NCBI GenBank assembly: GCA_963793335.1
Contig: CAWBZS010000009.1
Location: 124,001-188,000 of the forward strand
Direction of reading: 5' to 3'
DNA from: Sva-07 sp963793335
GTDB taxonomy: Bacteria; Actinomycetota; Acidimicrobiia; Acidimicrobiales; Ilumatobacteraceae
Length of the DNA: 64,000 bases
The notes under the pieces were generated by a model. That model was not told the DNA's origin. It made no database searches and saw only the letters and a program-made list of their open reading frames with translations. Positions within the stretch are counted from its first letter, which is position 1, and every line of letters begins with the position of its first letter. Below are positions 16,562 to 24,742 of the stretch, one piece after another. The position numbers and the translations under genes were made by a program.

Positions 16562-17668
16562 ATGGACTTCGACTGGACCGCTGAGCAGATCACCCTTCGA
16601 GAACATGCCCGCAAGGTGGCAACCGAGGCGGTCGAACGCTTCGGACGCCACAACGACTCCTGGATCAACGGATTCTCCAAGGACTTCGCCACCGAGATGG
16701 CCGCCCACGGATGGATCGGGATGACCTGGCCCACCGAATTCGGTGGCGGCGGACAACCGGCGATCAACCGCCTGATCGTCGGCGAAGCACTGATCGCGGC
16801 CGGCGCCCCGATTGCCGCGATGTGGTTCGCCGACCGCCAGATGGGCCCCACACTCATCCACTATGGCACCGCAGACCAGCAAGCGGAGTTCCTGCCAGGG
16901 ATACTGTCGGGCGAGACCACGTGGTGCATCGGCATGTCGGAGCCCGACTCCGGCTCGGATCTCGCGTCACTCACCACCAGCGCGATCCGCGACGGCGACG
17001 ACTTCGTGATCAACGGCCAGAAGATCTGGACGAGCTTCGGCGAATTGGCCGACTACTGCTACCTGATCTGTCGCACCGACGCCGACGGACCGCCCCACCG
17101 TGGCATCAGCGAGATCATCGTCCCGATGGACACTCCTGGCATCGAGGTCCGCCCGATCACCGACATGACCACCAATCGCCACTTCTGCGAGGTCTGGTTC
17201 TCCGATGTCCGAGTGCCGGTTGCCAACCTCGTGGGCGTCGAGGGCAACGCCTTCAAGCAGACGATGGGCCAGCTCGAGCACGAGCGCGGCGGCATCGATC
17301 GCCTCGTCTCCAACCGCGCGCTGTACGAACTCGCGCTCGAGCGGGCCGACCGGGCAGATCCGCGCGTGCGACAGGAGATCGCACAACTCGAGACCGGGTA
17401 TCGCATCGGCCGGATCCTGGTGACACGCGAGGTGCTGCGCCAGGCCCCTGCAGGCTTCTCGGCCGCGACCAAGTGTTTCTGCACTGAGCACGAGGTCCAG
17501 GTTGCCGAGTTCGTCGCTCGGACGTTCGGCGCCGACGCGCTCGTCTGGGACGACGTCACCAAGGGGCTGGTCTACGCGCCGGGCTACACGATCATGGGTG
17601 GAACATCGGACATCATGCGCAACATTCTCGGCGAGCGCGTCCTCGGACTGCCTCGCGAACCGCGCTGA
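16562..17668 (+). CDS. acyl-CoA dehydrogenase
   Basis: A 368-residue FAD-dependent dehydrogenase of acyl-CoA thioesters. Visible features are MTWPTEFGGGG, the FAD/substrate segment WCIGMSEPDSGSDLAS, NGQKIWTS, and the C-terminal GGTSDIMRNILGERVLGLPR. The position that carries the catalytic Glu in medium-chain enzymes (before GTS) is Gly here, as in isovaleryl-type or mycobacterial FadE relatives with the base elsewhere, so the substrate is uncertain. TAACCT lies eight bases before the ATG (leaderless type). It is divergent from icd and convergent with a TetR gene 13 bases away. Confidence 0.9.
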   Translation: MDFDWTAEQITLREHARKVATEAVERFGRHNDSWINGFSKDFATEMAAHGWIGMTWPTEFGGGGQPAINRLIVGEALIAAGAPIAAMWFADRQMGPTLIHYGTADQQAEFLPGILSGETTWCIGMSEPDSGSDLASLTTSAIRDGDDFVINGQKIWTSFGELADYCYLICRTDADGPPHRGISEIIVPMDTPGIEVRPITDMTTNRHFCEVWFSDVRVPVANLVGVEGNAFKQTMGQLEHERGGIDRLVSNRALYELALERADRADPRVRQEIAQLETGYRIGRILVTREVLRQAPAGFSAATKCFCTEHEVQVAEFVARTFGADALVWDDVTKGLVYAPGYTIMGGTSDIMRNILGERVLGLPREPR

Positions 17669-17681
17669 CGTTCCTTTCCTG

Positions 17682-18269
17682 TCAGGTGGCGCAGGCCTGC
17701 GAGGGCGGTTGAGCGATGACGCCATCGAGCACTCGATCGACAATCGCTGCGACGTCGTGCTCGGACAGCTGCTGGTGGCTGAAGTAGATCCTGAACAGAA
17801 AGACAGCGACCAGATCATCGATCACCGCACGGCCGTCGATCGCCGTGTCGACCTCACCGCGATCGAGCGCCCGTTGCCAGATGGGATACACCGTCTCTCG
17901 GTCGGGATTCCATCGCGTCGCCCACACCTGCTCAGCAAACGCTCGATCGACGACCATCTCTCCGAACTGCTCGCCGACGATTGCCCGCTCGGCTTGCTCC
18001 ATGGCGCTCGCCAGCCAGGAACACGCGACGCCCAGATCGCCACGAAGCGAGCCGGTGTCCGGAAACGGTTGGACGACGCTCGCCTGCGTCTGCGCCACGA
18101 AGAGCAACACCGCACGGTTGGACCAGCGCCGATAGATCGTTGGTCGGCTCACGCCAGCCGCGGCAGCAACCGCCTCGATCGTCACATCGGCGGCGTCACC
18201 ACGCGCCAGCAGATCCCGGGTGACCTCGAGCACACGGGCCTCGATGTCCGGATCGCGAGGGCGTGGCAT
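17682..18269 (-). CDS. TetR-family transcriptional regulator
   Basis: A 195-residue TetR repressor. The helix-turn-helix is VTIEAVAAAAGVSRPTIYRR (about residues 29-48), followed by a helical ligand domain ending HQQLSEHDVAAIVDRVLDG. The ligand is unknown. I chose MPRPRDPDIEARV at 18269; starts at 18278 and 18305 are possible. It is transcribed away from the lipoprotein gene at 18340, and a dyad at 18312-18329 between them is a likely operator. Confidence 0.88.
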   Translation of the reverse strand: MPRPRDPDIEARVLEVTRDLLARGDAADVTIEAVAAAAGVSRPTIYRRWSNRAVLLFVAQTQASVVQPFPDTGSLRGDLGVACSWLASAMEQAERAIVGEQFGEMVVDRAFAEQVWATRWNPDRETVYPIWQRALDRGEVDTAIDGRAVIDDLVAVFLFRIYFSHQQLSEHDVAAIVDRVLDGVIAQPPSQACAT

Positions 18270-18311
18270 CACCGACATTCTGCCCCCACCGGGCCTCGAT
18301 GACACCGTAGC

Positions 18312-18331
18312 GTTACGCCGTCACGTAACAT
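18312..18331. promoter_or_regulatory. candidate TetR operator over the lipoprotein -10 box
   Basis: Perfect dyad GTTACG-N6-CGTAAC (18312-18329). Its right arm overlaps TAACAT (18326-18331), which sits eight bases before the lipoprotein ATG as a leaderless -10 hexamer. Binding of the divergent TetR protein here would block that promoter. Confidence 0.5.
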
Positions 18332-18339
18332 CGGCGACC

Positions 18340-19530
18340 ATGATGACCAACGTGCACCCACGGCCGCGCACCTGGGCAGCGATGTGCTGTTGCCTTGGGC
18401 TCCTCGCTGCGTGCGGGGGCGGCGACGACGAACCGAACAGCGACCGTAGCGACAGCAGCGCCGTCACCACGGCGCTGCAGGGCGAGGCGACGCCTGCAGA
18501 CCCCGAGTCCGACGCCAGCGACACCGCGGTCTCGACGACCGATGCTGTCGCCGACACCTGGGACGAGGGAGACACCGGGTTCCGCGTGGTCAACACCCTC
18601 GACGAGCCTGTCGACCTCTACGTGCGCACCACCGGGCTCGTCGAGGCGTTCGTCGTCTCGGAGGGCGTCGAGCCCGGCGCGGTGACCGAGCTCGCGTACC
18701 CACCGACCGACGGGACGTTCATCGTCACCGAAGCTGGCGCCGGCGATCCGACCTGCGTCACCGGGTGTGACCACTTCATCGCCGAGCTGGCTGCGTTTCC
18801 CGGAGAGGGCCCGGTCCACACCGTGGTGCTCTACGACGACGCGTTCGACGGTCCGAGGGCGTTCGACCTCTGGGAGCAGCCGGAGGAGAGTGCTCGAGGC
18901 AGCGCCAACGCAATGCCTGCGCCCGACCCAGCGAACGGATTCGCCGTCGTCACCGCGATCGCCGTCGAGGACACCGACTTCGGGCTGCGGCTCGCCGTCG
19001 ACGGCGCCGGCGTCTGCGAGGAACCGTTCAACCTCGACAACATCCTGATCGGCGGCAACCAGACACCCGCATTCGCCTACGCCGGCGACTCGGTCGACTG
19101 GACCGTTCACGGCAACGACGACCGCGAGTGCGTCGACCCAACGGTGGGCGGTCCCTTCACCGTCGACGGTGGGCCCGGTGCCCGAACGCACATGATCCTG
19201 GTCGGCTTGCCCGGCGACGACCTCGAAGCGATCATCGTCCCGATGCTCGATGGCGCCGATGCCGGCGCCGGCGACAGCGGGTCGGCCGATCGCGATCTCG
19301 CGGTCGGGTTGATGGCCCAGGAGGTCGAATCGAACCTTCCGATCGAGGGCGCCCAGGCGACCTGTACCGCCGAACTGCTCGTCGACGCGATCGGCGCCGA
19401 TCAGCTCCTCCAGGATGGCGAGCTGATCGATCTCGACACCGTCGGTACACAGTTCGACGACGCCGCCCAGCAGGCCTTCATCGATGCGATCGAGGAGTGC
19501 GGCCTCGAGCCCGAGCAGCTCGGGGGCTGA
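18340..19530 (+). CDS. secreted lipoprotein of unknown function
   Basis: A 396-residue protein with a signal peptide ending in a lipobox (LLAACGGG) after MMTNVHPRPRTWAAMCCCLG. A disordered Asp/Ser/Thr/Ala-rich linker (to about residue 75) leads to two beta-rich stretches: one with FRVVNTLDEPVDLYVRTTG, the other with FNLDNILIGGNQTPAFAYAG, which look like repeated DUF4397-type beta-sandwich modules (inference). Several Cys residues could pair. The C-terminal 90 residues, with ATCTAELLVDAIGADQL and FIDAIEECGLEPEQLGG, are helical, like small actinobacterial secreted domains. Probably repressed by the divergent TetR protein. Confidence 0.8.
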   Translation: MMTNVHPRPRTWAAMCCCLGLLAACGGGDDEPNSDRSDSSAVTTALQGEATPADPESDASDTAVSTTDAVADTWDEGDTGFRVVNTLDEPVDLYVRTTGLVEAFVVSEGVEPGAVTELAYPPTDGTFIVTEAGAGDPTCVTGCDHFIAELAAFPGEGPVHTVVLYDDAFDGPRAFDLWEQPEESARGSANAMPAPDPANGFAVVTAIAVEDTDFGLRLAVDGAGVCEEPFNLDNILIGGNQTPAFAYAGDSVDWTVHGNDDRECVDPTVGGPFTVDGGPGARTHMILVGLPGDDLEAIIVPMLDGADAGAGDSGSADRDLAVGLMAQEVESNLPIEGAQATCTAELLVDAIGADQLLQDGELIDLDTVGTQFDDAAQQAFIDAIEECGLEPEQLGG

Positions 19531-19572
19531 TCACCGGCTCGCTGCGGCCTCGGGCACGTTCCGTGGGTCAGG

Positions 19573-20457
19573 ATGGCAGCCGTGACGATACGCGTGATGA
19601 CCTGGAACCTGTGGTGGCGGTTCGGTCCGTGGGAGCAACGCCATCACGCGATCATCGACACGATCCGACGTGCCGATCCAGACGTGCTGTGTCTGCAGGA
19701 AGTCTGGGCCGACGCGGCCGGGGGCCTGGCCGCCGAGCTCGCCGACCAGCTGGGATTCCGCGAGGTGAGCAGCACCCGAGTCGGCCGCCACGAGGTGGGA
19801 TTCACGAACGCGGTGCTCTCGCGCTGGCCCTCGAGTCCACTCGCCGACGACGCCCTCCCCGGCCCCGACGGAACCCCTGGTCACCGCCGCGTCGTCGCGG
19901 CCACCGTCGAGACGCCGTGGGGTGACTGGCCGGTGGCGTCGACCCACCTCGATCACCGATTCGATGCGTCATCGACTCGGGAGCGCCAATGTCGACGGCT
20001 GCTCGAACTGGCTCGAGCGTGGCGCGGCGACCCCACGTCGGACCTCCCGGTGATCGTCGGCGCCGACATCAACGCGGTGGCCGACAGTGACGAGGTCCGC
20101 CTCTTGACCGGACGCCGCGCCGGCGTCGAGGGCGTCGTGTTCTCCGACGTCTGGGAGCAGACCGGCCAGGGCGACGGCCGGACCTGGCGACGGGAGAACC
20201 CGCACTGCTCGGATTCGGCCTGGCCCGATCGCCGCCTCGACTACATCCTGGTGAGCTGGCCGCGTCCGAAGCCGATCGGCAACCCGGTGCGGTCGTGGCT
20301 CGCCGGGTGCGAGCCGGTCGACGTCGACGGTGCCCCCGTGTGGCCCAGCGACCACGCAGCGGTCCTCACCGAGATGACGACACCGTCGACGTCCTCCACA
20401 CCGTCGACGTCCTCCACACCATCGACGTCCTCGACGCCATCGACGTCAACTCGCTGA
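19573..20457 (+). CDS. endonuclease/exonuclease/phosphatase (EEP) family hydrolase with TPSTSS repeat tail
   Basis: A 294-residue metal-dependent phosphodiesterase of the EEP fold. Motifs in order: RVMTWNLWW, CLQEVW (catalytic Glu), STHLDHR, VGADINAV, RRLDYILV and the terminal SDHAAVL His. No signal peptide is seen, so it is probably cytoplasmic; the substrate could be a nucleic acid, phospholipid or nucleotide. After the fold ends near residue 270, the last 25 residues are four TPSTSS-like repeats encoded by an 18-base tandem repeat. Its stop overlaps the 3' end of the convergent oxidoreductase gene by 12 bases. Confidence 0.87.
   Translation: MAAVTIRVMTWNLWWRFGPWEQRHHAIIDTIRRADPDVLCLQEVWADAAGGLAAELADQLGFREVSSTRVGRHEVGFTNAVLSRWPSSPLADDALPGPDGTPGHRRVVAATVETPWGDWPVASTHLDHRFDASSTRERQCRRLLELARAWRGDPTSDLPVIVGADINAVADSDEVRLLTGRRAGVEGVVFSDVWEQTGQGDGRTWRRENPHCSDSAWPDRRLDYILVSWPRPKPIGNPVRSWLAGCEPVDVDGAPVWPSDHAAVLTEMTTPSTSSTPSTSSTPSTSSTPSTSTR
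20380..20451 (+). repeat. 18-base tandem repeat, four units
   Basis: Units beginning at 20380, 20398, 20416 and 20434, consensus ACACCGTCGACGTCCTCC; the first two are identical. It encodes the Thr/Pro/Ser tail of the EEP protein and probably expanded by slippage. Confidence 0.85.
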
Positions 20458-21429
20458 CGAGCGTGTGACGACGACCTTGCCGTACGTCTTGCGGTCGGCG
20501 AGGTCCTGCAACGCAGTGGCGGCCTCGTCGAACGGGTACGGCGGATACAGCGGTGGGTCGACGGTGCCGGCGGCCGCCAGTTCCAGCAGCGTCGACATCT
20601 GAGTGCGGAGCGACTCGGGGAATCGGGCGAGCGATGCACCCCAGTGCACCCCCACGATCGAGTAGCTCTTGAGCAGCGCATGGTTGGTGGCCACCTCGGG
20701 GATCCCGGCCACGAATCCGATGACCAGCAACCGGCCGTCCCAGCCCATGCATCGACGGACCTGATGGAAGGTGTCACCGCCGACCGGGTCGTAGGCGACG
20801 TCGACACCACCGCCCGATGCGTCTCGGACCACGTCGACCCAGTCGGGGGTCTCCTGATGGTCGATCACCACATCCGCACCGACGGTGCGGGCCAGCTCGG
20901 TCTTTGCCGAGCCGCCTGCGACGGCGATCACCGTTGCACCTGCCGCCTTGCCCAGTTGAATCGCCGCCGTTCCGGTGCCCCCGGCCGCGCCGGTGACCAG
21001 CAGGGTCTCGCCGGCAGTCAGGTGACCACGGTCGTGGAGCGCATACAGGGTGGTGCAGTAGTTGATGGGGATCGCCGCTGCGGTCTCCGCCGAGACGCCC
21101 TCGGGCACGACGAACACGGCGGCAGCGGGGTGGACGACCTGTTCGGCGAGACCGCCACTGCCGAGGAAGACCACCCGCTGGCCGACGTCGAGGCCAGCGA
21201 CATCCTCCCCGAGCGCAGCGATTCGACCGGACGACTCCCCACCCGGCGTGTGACCGGGGCCGGTCTTCACCTGATACTTGCCACGGCACTGCAGGACGTC
21301 CGGGAACGCGAGTCCGACCGCCTCGACGTCGATCAGCACCTGACCCGGGCCGGGGGTCGGAGCTGCCTCATCGACCAGCCGGAGCTGTTCCGATGGCTCA
21401 CCGAGTTCCTGAAGACGCCAGATTCGCAT
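20446..21429 (-). CDS. NADPH:quinone oxidoreductase family protein (zinc-free MDR)
   Basis: A 327-residue medium-chain reductase. The N-terminal GroES-like domain has GHTPGGESSGRIAALGEDV; the Rossmann domain shows LLVTGAAGGTGTAAIQLGKA, VIDHQETPDW and GGDTFHQVRRCM. The zinc-ligand Cys/His set of alcohol dehydrogenases is absent, matching quinone oxidoreductase/zeta-crystallin enzymes that transfer hydride from NADPH to quinones or enones. The ATG at 21429 starts MRIWRLQELGEP; sequence upstream in frame is Arg-rich and not coding-like. It is convergent with the EEP gene. Confidence 0.9.
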   Translation of the reverse strand: MRIWRLQELGEPSEQLRLVDEAAPTPGPGQVLIDVEAVGLAFPDVLQCRGKYQVKTGPGHTPGGESSGRIAALGEDVAGLDVGQRVVFLGSGGLAEQVVHPAAAVFVVPEGVSAETAAAIPINYCTTLYALHDRGHLTAGETLLVTGAAGGTGTAAIQLGKAAGATVIAVAGGSAKTELARTVGADVVIDHQETPDWVDVVRDASGGGVDVAYDPVGGDTFHQVRRCMGWDGRLLVIGFVAGIPEVATNHALLKSYSIVGVHWGASLARFPESLRTQMSTLLELAAAGTVDPPLYPPYPFDEAATALQDLADRKTYGKVVVTRSSAS

Positions 21430-21529
21430 GCCCCGACCGTACGTCGCGGCATCGCGTCTCGTCCGATTCGGCGAGGAGGCGCCACCCTGACCTCGTCGAC
21501 GCCGTTCGCAGCGGGTACGTTCGCAGCCG

Positions 21530-21727
21530 ATGTCCTCCGTACGCCATGTCAAGCTCGGGTGGTGGTTGTTCGTCGCGTCGGCCCTGCTGTTCCTGTGGTC
21601 CTCGATCCGCTCCGGGAGCTGGATTGCTGCTGCCGGGGCCGGAGCGTTTCTGGCCGCCAACGTCAGCTTCATGATCCCCGTCTACCGAGACCACCGGGAC
21701 CCCAAGCCGCAACGGTCGAGCACCTGA
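21530..21727 (+). CDS. small two-helix membrane protein
   Basis: A 65-residue protein with two hydrophobic helices (about residues 9-25, LGWWLFVASALLFLW, and 31-50, WIAAAGAGAFLAANVSFMI) and a charged C-terminal tail. Both ends should face the cytoplasm by the positive-inside rule. Function unknown. TACGTT eight bases before the ATG supports a leaderless start. It lies just upstream of the glycosylation-like locus, but nothing ties it to that locus. Confidence 0.65.
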   Translation: MSSVRHVKLGWWLFVASALLFLWSSIRSGSWIAAAGAGAFLAANVSFMIPVYRDHRDPKPQRSST

Positions 21728-21821
21728 GCAACCTGCTTCACCCCTCCTGGAGGCGCCACCGCTCCTCGATCCCTGAGACGGCGCCCCGCGAGGCGACTCT
21801 CGCGTCAGCGGGTTCGAGTAC

Positions 21822-22919
21822 GTGAGCCCTCACCGCCCCGTTCGGAGCCCGCTGTGGGAACTGGTGGAGCCACAGGCGGCGGAGGCCGAGGTGGGTACTG
21901 CGCTCGCACAGATGCTCGACCTGGTCAACAGCGATTGGACACTCGATCGAGCGATCGACATCGAATCGCCGCTGGTGCGGCGGATCCTCGAACAGCACCG
22001 CATCACGACCGTGCTCCCACTCGAGCTCGTCGATGCTCCGCACCGCCCTTGGCTCCGAGCCCAACACCTCGAGGTCGCGGCCGCCCAGCTTCGCCTCCGG
22101 TCAGCAGCAACACGCATCCTGAAACTCCTCGATGATGCTGCGATCGAGACCCGAGTGCTCAAAGGGCTTGCGACAGCCGAACTGGACTACCCGAACCGTC
22201 ACCTTCGCCACACGGGCGATGTCGATCTTGCGGTCCGCCCAGAGGATCTGGATCGCGCGGTCCAGGTCCTCATCGCAGACGGACACCGCGACCAACCAAC
22301 GCCATTCCACCCGGTGCTCCTCTACGGATGGACCCTCGATGCCCCCGACGGGGTCGAGGTCGACCTCCACACGCGGCTGTTCCGCCGGAGTCCGCTCGAT
22401 GGCGAACTCTTCGCCGACGGCGGCGAACAGCTCCGATCGCTCCCGGGGCAGGCGCTTCGTCCCGAGCACCGGCTGGTGCACGCAGCAGGTCACTTCATCA
22501 TCGCTCCACCGGGCAGACGGCGGATGTCCGGCGTCTTGGACATCTCGCGCTTGCTTCGCCGGGAGGACCTCGACCTCGACGAGGCTCGCCAATTCGCAGC
22601 CGCAATCGGTGTCGAGCGGCTCGTCGGCGCAGGGATCCGGGTCGAGGCACAACTGAGCGGACGCGGCGACGTGCTCGACGCCCTCGACCGGTGGGAGCAA
22701 CCGGATTGGCTCGAGCGGAACACTCGCCTGATCGCTCATCGGCGACTGGTACTCGACCACCTCGGTCGATATCGCGAGGTCCCGCGAGGCCAGCGGTTGC
22801 GCTACCTGCCCACCTGGCTGCTCCCGAACGCAGACCAACGCCGCCTGCTTCGAGGATCGTTGACGGCTGCAGGATCCCGGCTGGTTGCTGCCGGCCGTCG
22901 GCGTACGGTGGGCCCGTGA
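21822..22919 (+). CDS. nucleotidyltransferase family protein (NTP_transf_5-like)
   Basis: A 365-residue protein whose middle part resembles the uncharacterised nucleotidyltransferases of PF14907: RVLKGLATAELDYPNRHLRHTG followed by DVDLAV, the two-Asp metal motif, and VEVDLHTRL, the third acidic strand. Members often sit beside surface-glycan or peptide-modification genes, including clusters with PqqD and HPr-kinase-like proteins, as here. The substrate is unknown; transfer of a nucleotidyl group to a small molecule or protein is possible. The GTG start is at 21822. Its stop overlaps the start of the next gene (GTGA), so it is coupled to the glycosyltransferase. Confidence 0.78.
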   Translation: MSPHRPVRSPLWELVEPQAAEAEVGTALAQMLDLVNSDWTLDRAIDIESPLVRRILEQHRITTVLPLELVDAPHRPWLRAQHLEVAAAQLRLRSAATRILKLLDDAAIETRVLKGLATAELDYPNRHLRHTGDVDLAVRPEDLDRAVQVLIADGHRDQPTPFHPVLLYGWTLDAPDGVEVDLHTRLFRRSPLDGELFADGGEQLRSLPGQALRPEHRLVHAAGHFIIAPPGRRRMSGVLDISRLLRREDLDLDEARQFAAAIGVERLVGAGIRVEAQLSGRGDVLDALDRWEQPDWLERNTRLIAHRRLVLDHLGRYREVPRGQRLRYLPTWLLPNADQRRLLRGSLTAAGSRLVAAGRRRTVGP

Positions 22920-23878
22920 TCGACGTGGCCAACGACCAGATCTTCGTGGCGATCGCCTCGTACCGCGACCCCGAGCTCCGTCGAACGATCGAGAGCTGTG
23001 TCGCGATGGCCGACGAACCCGGCCGGCTGCGCTTCGGGGTCTGCCTCCAGTACGACCGCTCCGGCCCGCCGCAGACCCAGCCCGATTGCCTCGACGGAAT
23101 CGATGCGGACGTGGCCGTACTGACCTTCGACTGGACCGAAAGCAAGGGCGGATGCTGGGCTCGCCACCAGACGCAGGGACTGTTCGCCGGTGAGGGATTC
23201 ACCCTGCAGATCGACTCGCACACCCGCATGGCCCAGGGATGGGACCGCTCGCTCATCGACATGATGCACGACGTCGAGGTGCCCAAGCCACTGATCTCAG
23301 CGCACCTCCCGCTGTACAACGTGGTCGACGACACCGACGTCATCCCCGAACCCGGTCCCGTCCCGGTGACGGTGTTCGAGCAGATCACCGAGGTCGGCTG
23401 GATCTGGCACCCGGGAGTGAAACGCGTCGAGGAGTTGACTGCGCCTCGGCCCACACGGGCACTCTCGGGAATGTTCCTCTTCACACTCGGCATCTGGAAC
23501 GACGAGGTTCGCCAAGACCCCGAACATCTGTACACGGGTGAAGAACTCGCGCTCACCATCCGGTCGTTCACGCACGGCTACGACCTCTTCAACCCGTCCC
23601 GCAACGTTGCTTGGACCCGCCATCACCCTGACGGCAACCGCAAATTCATCCACGACGGCGACACCGCCGAGGTGTCGATGCGCGACCAACGTGCCTATCG
23701 ACGACTTCGAGCCCTCCACCGCGGCGACCCCAGTCGCCTGCTGTTGCCCTACGGCCCGGGCACCGCTCGCAGCGTTGCCGAGTACCACCGGTGGGCCGGG
23801 GTCGACCCCGAGCACTGGACGGTCACCGACGACGCCCGCACCGGGGTGACGCCGCCGGTGTTCGTGCCGCCCTGGTGA
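22916..23878 (+). CDS. glycosyltransferase of the Skp1-hydroxyproline GlcNAc-transferase family (PF11397-like), copy 1
   Basis: A 320-residue GT-A enzyme. It opens with IFVAIASYRDPELRRTIESC, typical of the PF11397 family whose founding member adds GlcNAc to hydroxyproline of Skp1. The conserved core follows: SKGGCWARHQTQGLF, the metal-binding-like QIDSHTRM (Asp100, His102), LSGMFLFTLG, YTGEELALTIRSFTHGYDLF. No signal peptide or membrane helix is seen, so it would act in the cytoplasm on a protein or lipid-linked acceptor. It is coupled to the upstream nucleotidyltransferase and convergent with the arabinosyltransferase-like gene. The second copy at 28672-30378 is longer. Sugar donor unknown. 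Confidence 0.82.
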   Translation: MIDVANDQIFVAIASYRDPELRRTIESCVAMADEPGRLRFGVCLQYDRSGPPQTQPDCLDGIDADVAVLTFDWTESKGGCWARHQTQGLFAGEGFTLQIDSHTRMAQGWDRSLIDMMHDVEVPKPLISAHLPLYNVVDDTDVIPEPGPVPVTVFEQITEVGWIWHPGVKRVEELTAPRPTRALSGMFLFTLGIWNDEVRQDPEHLYTGEELALTIRSFTHGYDLFNPSRNVAWTRHHPDGNRKFIHDGDTAEVSMRDQRAYRRLRALHRGDPSRLLLPYGPGTARSVAEYHRWAGVDPEHWTVTDDARTGVTPPVFVPPW

Positions 23879-23890
23879 CCGAGCACCTCC

Positions 23891-24742
23891 TCAGCGTGCG
23901 TCTGCTCGGCGGCGGAGCGCCGCATAGCGATCGAACATGGTGAGCAGCTCGGCGCAGTAGCCCAACGCGACCTCAGGCGGTGACACGCCGGTTGGCTCCC
24001 ATGGGGTGTACTGCTGCTTGTACCAGAGGGTGTCACCGTCAGCGTCGAGCACCGGCTGGCAGTAGTGGATGATCGGTGCGTCACCGACCACGTCGTCGGG
24101 CCACGGCATCCACGCAGCGAGCATCTCGAGTTCGCAGACCAGTTGGTCCTCGGCGAGCACGATGGGGAGCGCGATCATGTCGCTCTCCCACGCGCCGGTC
24201 TCGGCACGGATTCGGGCCGTCACCTCGACCCAACGATCGATCACTCGACGAAGGTCGGACGTGTGGATGATCAGCGGCCAGGTCACGGCCTGCAGGGATG
24301 GGCCGACCCCGGGCGAGATCTCCTCGGCCAGTTCCTGCACGCGGCCGGACCAGGTGAAGTCGCACCAGTCCTGGCCGATCGGCCGACCCGGTTCAGCGCG
24401 TCGGACCAACGGTGCCCGGAACGCGAAGTCGCAGTCGAGGATCAGCACGGTCCCGACCGGGCGCTCCTCCTCGAGCCACTCGGCGAGCGAGTGCAGCCGG
24501 TTCATGCCGGTGTAGTCGTGGTCGAGGCGGGGGTGGGTGTTGGTTGCTCCGGTGCGGACCACCCGAGCGGTGTGGTGTGTCGGCAGCGGATCCCCGCCCG
24601 GCGCCCCGACGAGGCGCAGCAGCTCGCCCGGCATGTGCGCACGAAGCCACGTGTGTTCGAGGAACTCGGTCTGCCAGGTGCCATACGGGTTCGTGTCGGT
24701 ACACACCACCGAGTACAACGGCCCGTGCGGATCGTCGATCAT
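23891..24742 (-). CDS. glycosyltransferase resembling hydroxyproline O-arabinosyltransferase / serine galactosyltransferase
   Basis: A 283-residue cytoplasmic protein. The opening LYSVVCTDTNPYGTWQTEFL, the LRLVGAPGGDPLPTHHTARV stretch, YTGMNRLHSLAEWL and the DXD-like ILDCDFAFRAP (Asp103, Asp105) follow the order of motifs in plant hydroxyproline O-arabinosyltransferases and peptidyl-serine galactosyltransferases. The C-terminal half holds EDQLVCELEMLAAW and a PIIHYC segment like the family's substrate region. The homology is recognised by pattern only and should be tested by profile search. It is the last gene of the five-gene minus-strand operon, with an ATGA overlap to the preceding gene. 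Confidence 0.68.
   Translation of the reverse strand: MIDDPHGPLYSVVCTDTNPYGTWQTEFLEHTWLRAHMPGELLRLVGAPGGDPLPTHHTARVVRTGATNTHPRLDHDYTGMNRLHSLAEWLEEERPVGTVLILDCDFAFRAPLVRRAEPGRPIGQDWCDFTWSGRVQELAEEISPGVGPSLQAVTWPLIIHTSDLRRVIDRWVEVTARIRAETGAWESDMIALPIVLAEDQLVCELEMLAAWMPWPDDVVGDAPIIHYCQPVLDADGDTLWYKQQYTPWEPTGVSPPEVALGYCAELLTMFDRYAALRRRADAR

Noticed and set aside
16417..16857. N-terminal extension of icd
   Set aside because: The open frame upstream of the ATG at 16416 is antisense to the acyl-CoA dehydrogenase gene and has no similarity to the enzyme family, whose usual N-terminus begins at this ATG.
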